Shown here: one piece after another, positions 44,052 through 55,584 of the stretch | Layout: each line of letters starts with the position of its first letter | How positions within the stretch are numbered: position 1 is the stretch's first letter | Assembly (NCBI GenBank): GCA_022432975.1 | Contig: CM039502.1 | Location: 8,599,151-8,663,150 of the forward strand | Length of the DNA: 64,000 bases | Origin: Begonia masoniana | Lineage: Eukaryota; Streptophyta; Magnoliopsida; Cucurbitales; Begoniaceae | Reading direction: 5' to 3' | Program-made: the position numbers and the translations under genes | Notes under the pieces: model-generated | The model's input: only the letters and a program-made list of their open reading frames with translations | Told to the model about the DNA's origin: nothing | Database searches by the model: none

Positions 44052-45479
44052 TGATGAGTGTGTATTTTACACACTTATTTATACTTTTTTACACTTGAAT
44101 TGATAAGTTTTTCTCAGGTGTTTGAAAGAATTTGATAAATTGTGTGAAGTGTGCAGATATTGTATTTAGAACAGGTATTTAGAACAGCAGGTGGAAAAGA
44201 GGTGGAAAAGAAGTAAATTTCAAAGGTCAAGAAAACAGAAAAATGGAGAAGCAATTATAATAAGCAGCAGCGATCGATCTCTATGAAATGCAGAGATCGA
44301 TCGCTACACATATTTGAAAACAGCCGCGATTGATCTCTGTGCATACCTGTGAACAGCTTGTGATCGATCTCTGAAGAAATGCAGAGATCGATCGCTACAT
44401 ATTTGAAGGAGATGCAGCGATCGATCTCTATGCTTGTCAGCGATCGATCGCTGACCGTCTATAATTTTGGAAAGATTTTATCTTTTAATCTGCACCGTTA
44501 ATCTTAAGGAACTTTCAATCTTAACCATTGATATGAGAGAAAGGGATGAATTAGACCTAAAGCACACGACCTTCTCTATTTAATAGAGGGCATTCGGCAG
44601 AGGCAAGAGATTCGGAGATTAAGAGGCGGCAACAGAGAGCAACACCGAGGCGATTTTCGGCAAGGAGGGGCGATCAGGCTAATTTCATAATAGTTTTATT
44701 TTCTTTTTACTTCCATACTATTTCATTATGCAATTCTCGAGTATTATTATTGTTTATTTATCTTTTAGCATGAACTAAACTTCCCGTTCTAGGGTTTCGA
44801 CGTAACTTTGCTATGATTATTTATTTTTCTTAATTCAAGTATTTAATTTTCTGTTCTTTTTCTGTGTTGAGTAATTTATTCTGAACGTAATACTTAGGTT
44901 TGCTTGATCACCAAAACTAAGAACTTTAGGGTTAGTTCGGGATGCGAGAGCGGAGAATTTAACCGTGCACTGAATAACTTGCCTTGAAAAGGATCCTAGG
45001 CTAGAGATAGTTAGGGCGTTTGAGTAGTAATATAATTTCTTGTTCTTAATGTATTCAATTAATTCTCAGGATTAGAGACCGAGAGGTGATAATTCGTTAA
45101 TTGAATAAGTTTGTCTTTGCTCGAGAGAGATTGATGAATATTTTCGTGAAATTGCCATCAACATAAAGGAATATGAATTGATTACTTGAATTAGGTTTAA
45201 TAAATAGGATTAGTTAAGTGAAATCGGAACCCTGGATTTTCTCATCATATAATCTTACTCTTTTACATTCAACTCTTTTATTTAAATTGTTATTTGATTT
45301 TTATTTGAATTATTTTAGTTTAAAATCTAAAAACCAATTATTATTTCATTTCAAATTAAACTGAAAATTAGAGATTCAATATTTAACATAATTATTCCTC
45401 GTGGGATCGACACTCATACTTATACACACTTTATTACTTTTGCGACACGTGCACTTGCGTATTACGATTTTTCGCAACA
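44052..45479 (+). mobile_element. 5' LTR of the Athila-like element
   Basis: TGATGAGTGTGTATTTTACA ... TTTTTCGCAACA. Contains a GATCGATC palindrome cluster at 44267-44458. Confidence 0.95.
44267..44458. repeat. GATCGATC palindrome cluster in the 5' LTR
   Basis: Alternating AGCGATCGATCTCT and AGAGATCGATCGCT units in both orientations, six or more in about 190 bp, so the single strand can fold into several hairpins. The same cluster recurs at 54366-54557 in the 3' LTR. Confidence 0.85.
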
Positions 45480-45485
45480 AGTTTT

Positions 45486-45503
45486 TGGCGCCGTTGCCGG
45501 GGA
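45486..45503 (+). promoter_or_regulatory. Primer-binding site TGGCGCCGTTGCCGGGGA
   Basis: This sequence follows the 5' LTR in Athila/Tat-type plant gypsy elements; it is not the initiator tRNA-Met site used by the other elements in this window. The tRNA is commonly given as tRNA-Asp, from memory. Confidence 0.85.
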
Positions 45504-45600
45504 ATTAATTTTGTTATTATTGAATTATTTTATTTTAGTTTATATTTGAATTTTCTTTTGCTGCTAGGCTTAAATTACATTATTTGCACATTACAGGTGT

Positions 45601-48078
45601 ATGCGAAAATTAGGTACTGCCAACCTAATCCCTCTCGACGCTGAAATTGAACGAACTTGTCGCCGAAATCGAAGGGAAACAAAACAAGCAATTATGGCAG
45701 ATGATCAAAACGCAAATCTACAACAGAGGGTTGAAGTGGCAGAGGTCGGACGACGAACTTTGCTTGATTATGTTATGCCATCCATGGACGGGGTTCAATC
45801 AGCAATTCGAAAACCTGCCATCACGTGCAACAATTTTGAAATTAAGCCGGGAACAATACAAATGATCCAACAGTATCAATTTTGTGGCCTGCCTAATGAG
45901 GACCCTAAGGATCATATTGCTAGCTTCATCGAGGTCTGTGACACCTTTAAATACCATAATGTCTCTGAGGATGCTATCAAGCTCAGGTTATTCCCTTTCA
46001 CACTACGAGATCGCGCGAAGAACTGGTTGAATTCCTTACCTTCGGATTCAATTACCACGTGGAATGAATTAGTGCAAAAATTTCTATCCAAGTTCTTTCC
46101 CTTTGAAAAGATGGCGAAACTCCGTAATGAGATCACCAATTTTGCTCAATTTGATGGTGAGACAATCTATGAAGCATGGGGCCGATTCAAGGAGCTTTTA
46201 AGAAAATGCCCCCAACATGGCCTACCACAATGGATGCAAATACAGACATTCTTCATCGGTTTATCAGTTTCTACACGGACTCTTGTCAACTCAGCGGCTG
46301 GTAGATCACTATTACAAAAGATGGAAGAGGAGGCGTTCAACTTGTTAGAAGAGTTATCCCTAAATAATGATCAGTGCCCTGTTGAACGTCAGATTTTGAG
46401 GAGGCAGCCAAATACCCCAGAAATGGAAGCGATCAAAGCATTGACTACACAGATTGCATCCCTCACTCAGCACATCCAGGGTAATCAAGCTCCAGTTAAT
46501 GCCATTCATTCCCCAATCATACAATGTCATTGGTGCCAAGGACCACATGCTAGTGAGAACTGTCAGCAAGGGAACCAAATGGCTAGCAATTCGTCTGAAC
46601 AAGCTCAGTTTGTGGGAAATTATACTAGACCAACCTATCAGAATTCAGAAAATTATTTTAATGGGGGGCGCAACAATCACCCAAATTTTTCATGGAAAAA
46701 TCAGAATAACGCCGTGCAACCGCCTCAAGTACCTCAACAAGGGCCACCAGTGCAGGAAAGAAAGGTTAATCTTGAAGAGTTAATTGCCAAAATGGGTGAG
46801 CGCACTAGTAGTATCATTGCCGAAATAGGGGAGCATACTAATAAATTTATGGCTGAAACACGCACTACCTTGCAAAACCAGTCAGCTCAAATTCGAAGTT
46901 TGGAAACTCAAATGGGCCAGATGGCAGCTGCATTAAATGGTCGCCCTCAGGGCACATTACCTAGTTCCACTGAAGTCAATCCTAGAGAACAGTGCAATGC
47001 CATCACACTTAGAAGTGGAGCAGTGATTGAAAATTGTACCAAAGAAAATAAGAAAGTGGTCGCACATGACGGAATGCATTCGTCATCATCCGAGTCCACA
47101 CCAAAGGATCAAAAGCTACAAGAAACTCCACCTCAGATTCCAATGGAGATCATCCCTAAGGTCCCTTTCCCACAACGCCTGAAAAATGCAAAGTTGGATA
47201 AACAGTTTGAAAAATTCTTGAAGGTGTTCAAGCAGCTCCACATCAACATTCCATTCGCTGAGGCTCTCGAGCAAATGCCTAAATATGCAAAATTTTTGAA
47301 AGATATTCTTTCCCACAAGCGCAAAATAGAGGAGTGTGGTTTTATAGCTCTTACAGAAGAATGCAGTGCTATTATTCAGAGGAAGCTTCCACAAAAACTG
47401 AAAGACCCAGGAAGTTTCACTATTCCATGCAAAATTGGGAATTCGATATTTGAAAGGGCACTTTGTGATTTGGGAGCGAGCATTAACCTGATGCCTCTAT
47501 CTATATTTCGGAGGCTTGGTATTGGTGAAGCAAAGCCCACAAGTGTGGTTCTACAGATGGCCGATCGCTCTTTAAAGCATCCGTATGGGGTTATTGAAGA
47601 CGTCCTCATCAAAGTCGACAAGTTTATTTTTCCCGCTGATTTCTTGATTCTTGATATGGAGGAAGATCGTGGTATCCCTATAATATTAGGTCGACTATTC
47701 TTAGCCACAGGGGGTGCTATAATTGATCTTAAAAAGGAGGAGCTCAAATTGCAGGTACAAGATGAACATGTGACATTCAAGGTATACAAATCATTGGAGT
47801 ACCCAATAGCTAGCGATGACATATTTAGGGTGGAACTCCCTACCGCTGTAACAAGGGAAACTTCATTTCAACCAAACAAATTTTCTGAGCCTAATGGGAA
47901 GCAGTGTGTTGAAAATTTGGGGGAGTCAAAATTACGGGTTTTACTATCTATTCAGAAACCACCCGACTACAAAAAGCTTCTGGCAAATGATAAGTTGGTA
48001 ATTGGGCAACAATGGACACCATATGGGGACGGTACAGTTAAAAGTGCAAAATCTATTATATATCTCGACCCAACATGA
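45601..48078 (+). CDS. Athila-like Gag with protease
   Basis: An 825-codon intact ORF. Residues ~30-330 hold the gag domain (LLDYVMPSMDGVQSAI, CGLPNEDPKDHIASFIEVCD, RLFPFTLRDRAKNWLNSLP, KFFPFEKMAKLRNEITNF). A short zinc-knuckle-like CHWCQGPHASENC is one residue short of the standard CCHC spacing. A Gln/Asn-rich region and a coiled stretch follow, then a conserved block (VPFPQRLKNAKLDKQFEKFL) and the protease with LCDLGASINLMPLSIFRRLG and DRGIPIILGRLFLATGGAII. The catalytic site reads DLGAS where DTG/DSG is usual; Athila proteases do carry this form. It ends before any RT. Confidence 0.92.
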   Translation: MRKLGTANLIPLDAEIERTCRRNRRETKQAIMADDQNANLQQRVEVAEVGRRTLLDYVMPSMDGVQSAIRKPAITCNNFEIKPGTIQMIQQYQFCGLPNEDPKDHIASFIEVCDTFKYHNVSEDAIKLRLFPFTLRDRAKNWLNSLPSDSITTWNELVQKFLSKFFPFEKMAKLRNEITNFAQFDGETIYEAWGRFKELLRKCPQHGLPQWMQIQTFFIGLSVSTRTLVNSAAGRSLLQKMEEEAFNLLEELSLNNDQCPVERQILRRQPNTPEMEAIKALTTQIASLTQHIQGNQAPVNAIHSPIIQCHWCQGPHASENCQQGNQMASNSSEQAQFVGNYTRPTYQNSENYFNGGRNNHPNFSWKNQNNAVQPPQVPQQGPPVQERKVNLEELIAKMGERTSSIIAEIGEHTNKFMAETRTTLQNQSAQIRSLETQMGQMAAALNGRPQGTLPSSTEVNPREQCNAITLRSGAVIENCTKENKKVVAHDGMHSSSSESTPKDQKLQETPPQIPMEIIPKVPFPQRLKNAKLDKQFEKFLKVFKQLHINIPFAEALEQMPKYAKFLKDILSHKRKIEECGFIALTEECSAIIQRKLPQKLKDPGSFTIPCKIGNSIFERALCDLGASINLMPLSIFRRLGIGEAKPTSVVLQMADRSLKHPYGVIEDVLIKVDKFIFPADFLILDMEEDRGIPIILGRLFLATGGAIIDLKKEELKLQVQDEHVTFKVYKSLEYPIASDDIFRVELPTAVTRETSFQPNKFSEPNGKQCVENLGESKLRVLLSIQKPPDYKKLLANDKLVIGQQWTPYGDGTVKSAKSIIYLDPT

Positions 48079-49116
48079 AGAAGTATACTGTCGGGCTGTC
48101 GACAATAAATACAAGCGCTTGGTGGGAGGCAACCCACCCAAGTATCCTTTTTAGTTCGTTATTTCAATTTTTGTTTGCATTAATTTTACTTTATTTTTAT
48201 TTTTATTTTTATTTTATTTCATTTCATGTTTATTTTTATTATTTCTAAATAAAAAAAAAAAAAAAATCCTGATTGATCGCTCCTTCGACCGAAGCTCCAC
48301 AACACTGACGGCTGCCCGAGACGATATGAGGTACTTTTATTTTACCCTACTCATTTACACTGATTTAACATTGGGGACAATGTCTATCTTAAGTTTGGGG
48401 GGGGTTTTTATTTGGATATTATTTTTGTTTGTTTTTAATTAAATTTATAAACATTTTTAAATTAGTAAGTCTGCTTAATATTTTGAATTCTATGGTATGA
48501 TTATTTATTTCATTTGTTTAAAGTGTCGATGACTGCACCTTTGATCAATGTATGTTTCAACTTCTGAATAGATTCTGAGATAGTATGATTTGTGATAGTA
48601 GCATTGATTGGAGCTTAGGAAGTTAGATTTGTTTGTGTGGAAATGTTCATTCTTGTTTAAATTTAGCTGATAATGATATAAATTGTTGTCTTGAGATCGA
48701 GAGCCTAAACACAGTAAGGGAGTGCTTGAGTGTAAACACTGAAAGGGAGTGAGCTCCATTTAAATTTAGTGAGTGATTTGTGAGTATTAAATTGTTCTTG
48801 GTTTTGCCTTACATTTATGAATACAAATTATGATTTTTGCAGAATTAAGAGAATGACTTAGGCCATTTTCTAATCGTTTGAGCTTTTATTGACATACCTC
48901 ATTTGTGTCATTTAAATGACACCCTTAGTCTCCTATTTGAACCTTTATTTACCACTATTTTTTCAACCTTAACTTAGCCTACCCTGAAATTATTTTGACT
49001 ATCCTATTTATTGAGCACAGGGTTGTGGGTACATATTATGGGGAGAGTTGGAGAAAGTAGTGGTGAGAATCAGAGCTAATTCTTTTGTCAATTGTCTAAG
49101 TTGTTAGTATTTTAGG
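48079..49116 (+). other. 3' non-coding internal region of the Athila-like element, left of the nested hAT
   Basis: Begins with the AAGCGCTTGGTGGGAGGCAA block, then a T/A-rich stretch, a (A)n run at 48251-48266 and a TTAAGTTTGGGGGGGG tract near 48390-48405. No RT, RNase H, integrase or env-like translation in any frame. Confidence 0.75.
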
Positions 49117-49604
49117 TAGGGGTGTTCAAACCGAACCGGAACCGACGAACCGAACCGGAACCGACGAACCGAACCGGAACCGATGAATTAGGTTCGGTTC
49201 GGACCGGTTTTGAGCCACTGAAAACTGGACTTCGGTTTGGCATTTCTCAAAACCGGTTAATGCGGTTCGGTTTTCGGTTTGGATTGGTGAAACCGCTCCA
49301 AACCGAACCGAACCGTTGTTGATTAAAATTCAGTATTCATTCACTGAAGAGCGCAGAGCGAAGAGCGAAGCGAACGGCGAAGTCGCGAAGACCTAATTCC
49401 CGATTCTTCAACTGCGACTGCGACTGCGACTTCGACTTCGACTTCGACGACTAGACACCCGACAGACAAGGACGATCAGGCGAGGCAACGGCGACGGCGA
49501 GGCGACGACTCTACTCTCAGTCTCTGCTACGGGCTATCGAGTATCGACGACGACAGAGAGCACCGACGACACACGATCAGGCAACCGAATAACGATAACC
49601 GTTG

Positions 49605-50270
49605 GAGCAAAATCAATGATTTTGCTCTCTGTGAACAAACGACAGAGAGCAAAATCAATGATTTTGCTCTCTGTGAACAAACGACAGAGAGCAAAATCAA
49701 TGATTTTGCTCTCTGTGAACAAACGACAGAGAGCAAAATCAATGATTTTGCTCTCTGTGAACAAACGACAGAGAGCAAAATCAATGATTTTGCTCTCTGT
49801 GAACAAACGACAGAGAGCAAAATCAATGATTTTGCTCTCTGTGAACAAACGACAGAGAGCAAAATCAATGATTTTGCTCTCTGTGAACAAACGACAGAGA
49901 GCAAAATCAATGATTTTGCTCTCTGTGAACAAACGACAGAGAGCAAAATCAATGATTTTGCTCTCTGTGAACAAACGACAGAGAGCAAAATCAATGATTT
50001 TGCTCTCTGTGAACAAACGACAGAGAGCAAAATCAATGATTTTGCTCTCTGTGAACAAACGACAGAGAGCAAAATCAATGATTTTGCTCTCTGTGAACAA
50101 ACGACGAGAGCAAAATCAATGATTTGCTCTCTGTGAACAAACGACAGAGAGCAAAATCAATGATTTTGCTCTCTGTGAACAAACGACAGAGAGCAAAATC
50201 AATGATTTTGCTCTCTGTGAACAAACGACAGAGAGCAAAATCATTGATTTTGCTCTCTGTAAAAAAATCA
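49605..50270. repeat. 42-bp minisatellite made of palindromic units, about 15 copies
   Basis: Unit core GAGAGCAAAATCA-A-TGATTTTGCTCTC, a perfect 13-bp-arm palindrome around one A, plus TGTGAACAAACGACA. About 12 copies are identical to 50104, then three imperfect ones. 42 is divisible by three and the unit lacks stops in several frames, so frames stay open on both strands. These frames are not genes. Confidence 0.95.
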
Positions 50271-50421
50271 CAGAGAGCAAAATTGCTCTCTGTTGTTTGT
50301 TCACAGAGAGCAAAATTGCTCTCTGTCACTAACCAGGAGGAGAGCAAATTGCTCTCCTTCGTTTTTTTAGAGAGAGCAAAATTGCTCTCTGTCGTTTGTT
50401 CACAGAGAGCAAAATTGCTCT

Positions 50422-50645
50422 CTGTCACTAACCAGGAGGAGAGCAAATTGCTCTCCTTCGTTTGTTTACAGAGAGCACGAGCAATTTTGCTCTCTGTAAT
50501 AAAACCACAGAGTGCAAAATTGCTCTCTGTAATAAAACCACAGAGAGCAAAATCAATTGTGGTTTTATTACAGAGAGCAAAATTGCTCGTGCTCTCTGTA
50601 AACAAACGAAGGAGAGCAATTTGCTCTCCTCCTGGTTAGTGACAG
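50422..50645. repeat. 87-bp perfect inverted repeat with a 50-bp spacer
   Basis: Arm 50422-50508 is the exact reverse complement of arm 50559-50645 by base-by-base reading. Each arm is itself made of smaller palindromes (GGAGAGCAAATTGCTCTCC and AGCAATTTTGCT-type). The whole can fold as a single long hairpin. Confidence 0.92.
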
Positions 50646-50912
50646 CAAAAACAAACGACAATGTTGCTCTCTGTTTGAACCTCGAGCAATGTTTACTACT
50701 TAGCATGTTTATATGTGTTGTTTATATGTGTTTTGCACTGTATGATTACATAATGTTTCTGTTTTGGGAGACTCTTCGGGCGTGACCGAGAGCAATGTAT
50801 ATGCTTTATTTGTTTTGTTCTGTGATATTTTATCATAACTGAGAGCATTAATCTAATGTTTACCAAACAAGTAAACAAGTCGTTGATTTTGATTGATTAA
50901 ATTTGTTTTAGG

Positions 50913-51218
50913 ATGGAAAGCATTAATGATAGTGTAGAGGGTCCTGCACGTAGTCAAACGAAAAGGAAAAAATCAGAAGTTTGGGATCATTTTACGAAGA
51001 TTGACAGTTGTGATAGTAGCAATCCTAAAGCAAAATGTAATCATTGCTCACAGTCATATGCATGTCATTCATCAAAGAATGGTACAACAAACTTGAAAAA
51101 ACACATTCTTAATTGCAACAAATTATTGGCAAGTGCTGATAGGAAGCAAAAGACATTAAGCTTACAGAGTATGGGAGGGGGATCGAGTCTAACTTGTTTT
51201 AGTCTTGAAACTTGTTGA
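50913..51218 (+). pseudogene. hAT transposase, N-terminal BED zinc finger
   Basis: MESINDSVEGPARSQTKR..., then the BED finger with KKSEVWDHFTKID, KAKCNHCSQSYACHS and NLKKHILNC. An acceptor-like TTTTAG precedes the ATG, so there may be an upstream exon. The frame fails at 51200-51218 where the sequence jumps to the catalytic core. Confidence 0.88.
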
Positions 51219-52637
51219 GAATTACAGTTGACAATGCTTCATCGAATGATGTTGCAATCTCGTATTTGGTCAAAAGTATTAGAAATTGGAATGGGTTAGT
51301 TTTGAATGGAGAACACATGCATGTGAGATATTTTGCACATATTTTGAATTTGATTGTATGTGATGGTTTAAAAGATCATCAAGAGTCTATTGCAAGAGTT
51401 CGTAGAATGGTGAAATATGTTCGATCTTCTCCTGCAAGGCTACAACAATTTAGAAATTGTGTTGGTAATGTAAAGATCACTTGCAAAAGTAATGTTTGTC
51501 TTGACGTACCTACTAGATGGAATTCTACATATTTAATGTTAGAAAGCGCCGAAAAGTATGAAAGAGCTTTTGCAAAGTTAGTTGAAAGTGATGTTCATTA
51601 TTTTCTTGATTTGAGCGGGGAAAGTGAAAGACCACCCACAATAGAAGACTGGGCTAATGTTAGAGAGCTTGTCAAGTTTTTGAAGATCTTTTACGATACA
51701 ACTGTTTCCGTTTCGGCCTCCTCACATGTCACCTCCAATATTTATATTAGTGAAGTGTGTAATTTGAAAATGATTATCCATGAGCACTCTCAGTGTGATA
51801 ATCCATTGTTGAAAAGAATGGCGATTGACATGCAAAGAAAAGTTTGACAAATATTGGGGGAGTTATGATAAATTCAATATGTTGATGTGTGTAGCAATTG
51901 TACTAGACCCTAGATATAAAATAAAGTTTCTGAAACATTGTCTCACCGTGTTGTTTGATAGTGACAAAGCAAATGATTTAGTGACAAGTAGAAATTGTGA
52001 TAGAAAGATTATATCTCCATTATAAATCTGATTTTGATACTTCAGAAGACAATTCTAGTATGATGGTTGGAACGACTTCTACCGTAACGAGACAGAGTAG
52101 TACTTCAACTTGCAATAAGGTGCATGAGATGTTTTTTAATGATCAAGATAAGGATGGCGATTCAATTAATCAGACTGAAGTTCATCAATATTTATCTGAA
52201 AGATTAACAAAGTTTTCAGATAAAAGTGATATTCTAGCATGGTGGAAAGTTAATTCCTTGAAATTTCCACTATTGAGTAAAATAGCAAGAGATGTATTAG
52301 TTATCCCCATTTCAACAGTTGCTTCGGAATCAGCCTTTAGTAACGGAGGCCGTGTGCTCGATTCATTTCGTAGTTCTTTGTCCCCAAAGACTGTCGAGGC
52401 TCTTATTTGCACTCAAAGTTGGATTCGGACGGCAAAACATCAATCTACCAACTTTGATTCTTCAATGGCAAATATTGACGAAATTGAACAAGGTATGTTC
52501 TGTTTTATTTTATATCTTTGTTTTCTTTTCGTTTCATACTTCTAATTCATTTTATCTAATTGGTTTATCAACTATATTTTGTAGATTTCTCATCAACTAA
52601 TGGAGAAGAAGATATTCTTCCAATATTGGTGGAATAG
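51219..52637 (+). pseudogene. hAT transposase, partial catalytic region and C-terminal dimerisation domain
   Basis: Three frames in order: ITVDNASSNDVAISYLV, CLDVPTRWNSTYLML and DWANVRELVKFLKIFYDTT (51219-51840); CVAIVLDPRYKIKFLKHC (51850-52000); and the hAT dimerisation domain LAWWKVNSLKFPLLSKIARD, VIPISTVASESAFSNGGRVL, RSSLSPKTVEALICTQSW (52000-52490). Shifts lie near 51840 and 52000. A GTATGT...TTTTGTAG intron (52493-52584) leads to a short last exon ending ILPILVE and a stop at 52637. The region between the BED finger and ITVDNAS (roughly 150-250 residues in relatives) is missing. Confidence 0.9.
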
Positions 52638-53363
52638 TTGAAAGTTTGGAGCGAATATTCTGTTTTTTATTTATATTTTTACAACATTCTGAAATATTTG
52701 GTTTTTGTTTTTTGAAATATTGGTGGAATATTCTGTTTTTTCATTGACGTCATGTCTCTGTTTTGTAATATCACTAGTGCTTACTGTTTACCTTTTATCT
52801 AACAGTGGTGGGATTGGCAATTAGATTGTGATGTGTCTGTAAATTCTGAGCTTATCCACCAATTTCTTTTCAGGCCTTGTTTTTGGTTGGACTTTTGTAA
52901 TAAAAACAGGCGTAAAAGCTATGATGATATCCTTTGGCATTTGCATTTTTCACTGTTCTCTAAAAGCTGTGATGATTTCAGGCTCAAAGAACTGTTCCTG
53001 CCTTCCTGGGGTAGAGTTTCTGCTGTTTAATTAAACAAATGGATGAAAATGTGTAGAAAAGAAAGAAAGCAGGCAGGCCGCAGGGCACTTTAATTGAGAT
53101 TTTGTCCACCCAAAAACACTACTGAATTCTTTTATTTGACATTTGATTCTAGGAAATTATGTTGTCTTCAGAATATATTTTTATAAAAATAGATTGTAGA
53201 ACCGAAACCGAACCGAAACCGAACGGAAACTTTCGGTTTGGTTTAGGTTCGGTTTTGGTGTGCCCCAAAACCGGTTTCGGTTTGGCAAATCCAAAACCGA
53301 AACCGATCGGTTCGGTTTGGTTCCTCCCCAAAACCGAACCGAAACCGGTTTTGAACACCCCTA

Positions 53364-54150
53364 ATTTTAGGATTTTATTTATTCTTCTTTTATATTTTTC
53401 TTGATTCAAAAAAAAAAAAAAAAAAAAAGTTATTGGAAAGTTGAATTGTTCAGTAGTAGAACAATTTCTTATATGCTATTTAATTTGTTGTTATTGTTAT
53501 TATTTGTTTGTTAGTAAAGACATTGACAAAGGAGTTGGTTTTGAAAAATAGAGAGTGAGACAAGTTTGGGGGGATTATTGAGTTAACTGATTAGAAAAGA
53601 GTTCAAATGAGTGTAAGGAGTGAGGGTGGCATAAGGATGGATTGTGCTCTAGAGTTTCGCTTGAATCCAAAAATTTCCTACCTTATAAACCCGGCCTTAC
53701 ATTACAAGCTTAATTAAAGACCTATCGACTTTTATTCTGTTTACTCATATTTGTTATTAGTGAATAATGGGCAAGACTGATGAACAATAAGAGTGGATGG
53801 AGTGACCCTGAGAGATATTTTTTATTTCCCTTCTTATAAGACACAATTATAGATCTATCAGTTAAACAAGAATGAGTTTGAGCATGTACACATACAAGAA
53901 TTTCTGATTAAGTTTCTCTCAATGTGATATCATGAGTTGTATTATTGAAAGTGTTTATTTAGATGGTTTATTTGCATGCAAATATCAAGCTGAGACGAAA
54001 TACTGCGAACTATGATTTACATAATTTTACCATGGAAATTTTAAATATTTTGTAGACTTTAAATTTTAGACATTCCTGGATAAATTTTGCTAGATTTCTA
54101 TGCTTATTTTTGTTCGCTTGAGGACAAGCTTTCATTCAAGTTTGGGGGTG
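53364..54150 (+). other. 3' non-coding internal region of the Athila-like element, right of the nested hAT
   Basis: Includes a (A)n run at 53408-53427 and ends TTGAGGACAAGC...CAAGTTTGGGGGTG, the polypurine tract next to the 3' LTR. No ORF of note. Confidence 0.75.
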
Positions 54151-55579
54151 TGATGAGTGTGTATTTTACACACTTATTTATACTTTTTTACACTTGAATT
54201 GATAAGTTTTTCTCAGGTGTTTGAAAGAATTTGATAAATTGTGTGAAGTGTGCAGATATTGTATTTAGAACAGGTATTTAGAACAGCAGGTGGAAAAGAG
54301 GTGGAAAAGAAGTAAATTTCAAAGGTCAAGAAAACAGAAAAGATGGAGAAGCAATTACAATAAGCAGCAGCGATCGATCTCTATGAAATGCAGAGATCGA
54401 TCGCTACACATATTTGAAAACAGCCGCGATTGATCTCTGTGCATACCTGTGAACAGCTTGTGATCGATCTCTGAAGAAATGCAGTGATCGATCGCTACAT
54501 ATTTGAAGGAGATGCAGCGATCGATCTCTATGCTTGTCAGCGATCGATCGCTGACCGTCTATAATTTTGGAAAGATTTTATCTTTTAATCTGCACCGTTA
54601 ATCTTAAGGAACTTTCAATCTTAACCATTGATATGAGAGAAAGGGATGAATTAGACCTAAAGCACACGACCTTCTCTATTTAATAGAGGGCATTCGGCAG
54701 AGGCAAGAGATTCGGAGATTAAGAGGCGGCAACAGAGAGCAACACCGAGGCGATTTTCGGCAAGGAGGGGCGATCAGGCTAATTTCATAATAGTTTTATT
54801 TTCTTTTTACTTCCATACTATTTCATTATGCAATTCTCGAGTATTATTATTGTTTATTTATCTTTTAGCATGAACTAAACTTCCCGTTCTAGGGTTTCGA
54901 CGTAACTTTGCTATGATTATTTATTTTTCTTAATTCAAGTATTTAATTTTCTGTTCTTTTTCTGTGTTGAGTAATTTATTCTGAACGTAATACTTAAGTT
55001 TGCTTGATCACCAAAACTAAGAACTTTAGGGTTAGTTCGGGATGCGAGAGCGGAGAATTTAACCGTGCACTGAATAACTTGCCTTGAAAAGGATCCTAGG
55101 CTAGAGATAGTTAGGGCGTTTGAGTGGTAATATAATTTCTTGTTCTTAATGTATTCAATTAATTCTCAGGATTAGAGACCGAAAGATGATAATTCGTTAA
55201 TTGAATAAGTTTGTCTTTGCTCGAGAGAGATTGATGAATATTTTCGTGAAATTGCCATCAACACAAAGGAATATGAATTGATTACTTGAATTAGGTTTAA
55301 TAAATAGGATTAGTTAAGTGAAATCGGAACCATGGATTTTCTCATCATATAATCTTACTCTTTTACATTCAACTCTTTTATTTAAATTGTTATTTGATTT
55401 TTATTTGAATTATTTTAGTTTAAAATCTAAAAACCAATTATTATTTCATTTCAAATTAAACTGAAAATTAGAGATTCAATATTTAACATAATTATTCCTC
55501 GTGGGATCGACACTCATACTTATACACACTTTATTACTTTTGCGACACGTGCACTTGCGTATTACGATTTTTCGCAACA
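54151..55579 (+). mobile_element. 3' LTR of the Athila-like element
   Basis: 1,429 bp; repeats the GATCGATC cluster at 54366-54557. Confidence 0.95.
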
Positions 55580-55584
55580 ATCAC

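Larger units (their letters stand above)
49117..53363 (+). mobile_element. Inner hAT transposon with decayed transposase, TSD ATTTTAGG
   Basis: TIRs TAGGGGTGTTCAAA... and its reverse complement ...TTTGAACACCCCTA; 8-bp TSD ATTTTAGG at 49109-49116 and 53364-53371. AACCGAACCGG-type subterminal repeats lie at both ends. 4,247 bp, with an unusual repeat-rich left third and a hAT transposase gene in the middle. Confidence 0.95.
44052..55579 (+). mobile_element. Athila-like gypsy derivative (gag-protease only), TSD ATCAC, with a nested hAT
   Basis: LTRs of 1,428 and 1,429 bp flanked by ATCAC at 44047-44051 and 55580-55584. The internal region has an Athila-type primer-binding site, a long gag-protease ORF, then the GCGCTTGGTGGGAGGCAACC block and AGTTTGGGGG tracts known from the end of Athila elements. 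RT, RNase H and integrase are missing. The LTRs differ at about nine bases by eye. The inner hAT (49117-53363) sits in the 3' non-coding part. Confidence 0.93.

Noticed and set aside
49527..50122. Three long overlapping ORFs (168-188 codons) on both strands, repeating a 14-residue unit
   Set aside because: They are the translation of a 42-bp palindromic minisatellite; period divisible by three keeps frames open. No start context, no domain, no partner exon.
49605..50640. CRISPR-like appearance: regular repeats of about 42 bp
   Set aside because: There are no unique spacers; the whole unit repeats, and the setting is a plant hAT transposon.
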